Position numbers and translations under genes: made by a program. A stretch of DNA of 5,222 bases from an uncultured Alphaproteobacteria bacterium. GTDB lineage: Bacteria > Pseudomonadota > Alphaproteobacteria > Paracaedibacterales > CAIULA01. The notes below the pieces were generated by a model. It ran no database searches. It worked only from the letters and a program-made list of their open reading frames with translations, and had not been told where the DNA came from. Position 1 is the first letter of the stretch. Every line of letters starts with the position of its first letter. Below are positions 4,982 to 5,222 of this stretch, piece by piece. The stretch is from the NCBI GenBank assembly GCA_903905285.1, contig CAIVFQ010000031.1, positions 1 to 5,222 of the forward strand, read 5' to 3'.

Positions 4982-5222
4982 TATTGTGGGCAGAACTGAG
5001 GATTTAGGATGGCATGAAAGATATTAAACCCCTGTTTGCGTCTCGTTGAGAGAAAGCCTCGAATTAGGCAAAAGACTTCGGCTCCTCGGGTTGTTCTGTA
5101 TCCTCCAGAGATTTTCTGTTTGACCTTGATCATGCGGATATCCTGCTCTGATTGATTGTTTGTAAATGGCACTCCTGGCGTTGTGAGAAAGCGCAACGTT
5201 TCCTCTTTAAAATCCCGCAGGC
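4981..5222 (-). CDS. IS66-family transposase, C-terminal fragment (cut by window edge)
   Basis: The frame is open from the right window edge to TAA 4981-4983, giving 79 residues; the true start is outside. The segment PGVPFTNNQSEQDIRM followed by KVKQKISGGYRTTRGAE and IRGFLSTRRKQG is the characteristic C-terminal block of IS66 transposases. By family knowledge the Glu in NNQSEQDIR is the last acidic residue of the DDE catalytic triad. The sequence shows no damage, so this end of the element could belong to an active copy. Transcription of this gene runs out of the IS toward the minus-strand remnants and lnt. Confidence 0.93.
   Translation of the reverse strand, partial: LRDFKEETLRFLTTPGVPFTNNQSEQDIRMIKVKQKISGGYRTTRGAEVFCLIRGFLSTRRKQGFNIFHAILNPQFCPQ

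Larger units (their letters stand above)
4967..5222 (-). mobile_element. IS66-family insertion sequence, transposase-end side (partial)
   Basis: This second IS66 end runs off the right edge of the window. It begins at 4967 with GTAACTACCCAGGTT, the inverted match of the terminus at 122-136, and carries the C-terminal part of an IS66 transposase. Its orientation is the same as the left element. The flank just outside (4959-4966, GTTTTATG) does not match the 8 bases outside the left element (GATTATCC). The two ends therefore do not look like the two sides of one insertion with an 8-bp target duplication. Confidence 0.92.

Overview
The window looks like a piece of an AT-rich alphaproteobacterial chromosome, plausibly from the intracellular Holosporales/Caedibacter-like lineages. 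This is inferred from protein style, base composition, the lnt-XRE gene pair and the insertion sequences; no taxonomic marker gene is present. Two complete cell-envelope genes lie convergently in the middle: mrdA (penicillin-binding protein 2, 365-2167, +) and lnt (apolipoprotein N-acyltransferase, 2634-4163, -). Downstream of lnt and overlapping it by 28 bases is a small XRE-type DNA-binding regulator (2288-2661, -). Its reading frame is broken by one base inside a run of seven A.

Both window ends lie inside IS66-family insertion sequences with the transposase on the minus strand. Positions 1-136 hold the transposase start and one terminus; 4967-5222 hold the transposase end and the opposite terminus. 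The two termini share a perfect 15-bp inverted repeat beginning GTAA. The envelope genes therefore sit between two directly oriented IS66 ends. A repeat at each end is also what an assembly contig broken at repeats looks like.

From 137 to 364 is an AT-rich leader for mrdA. It holds only a weak promoter candidate and a 27-codon frame whose stop overlaps the mrdA start (ATGA). From 2168 to 2287 is a short convergent spacer. From 4164 to 4966 is about 800 bases without an intact gene. It contains interrupted coding-like stretches on both strands and one tiny minus-strand frame with a good ribosome binding site, and resembles decayed or dispersed-repeat DNA.

Functionally, PBP2 cross-links peptidoglycan during cell elongation and Lnt completes lipoprotein maturation in the inner membrane. 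Both have lost their usual neighbours (mreBCD/rodA for mrdA; the corC-type gene and metK around lnt-XRE), pointing to rearrangement. I see no clear defence, CRISPR, RNA-gene or biosynthetic system. The most notable signal is the A7 frameshift in the regulator, matched by the identical 12-mer in the same reading phase inside mrdA.
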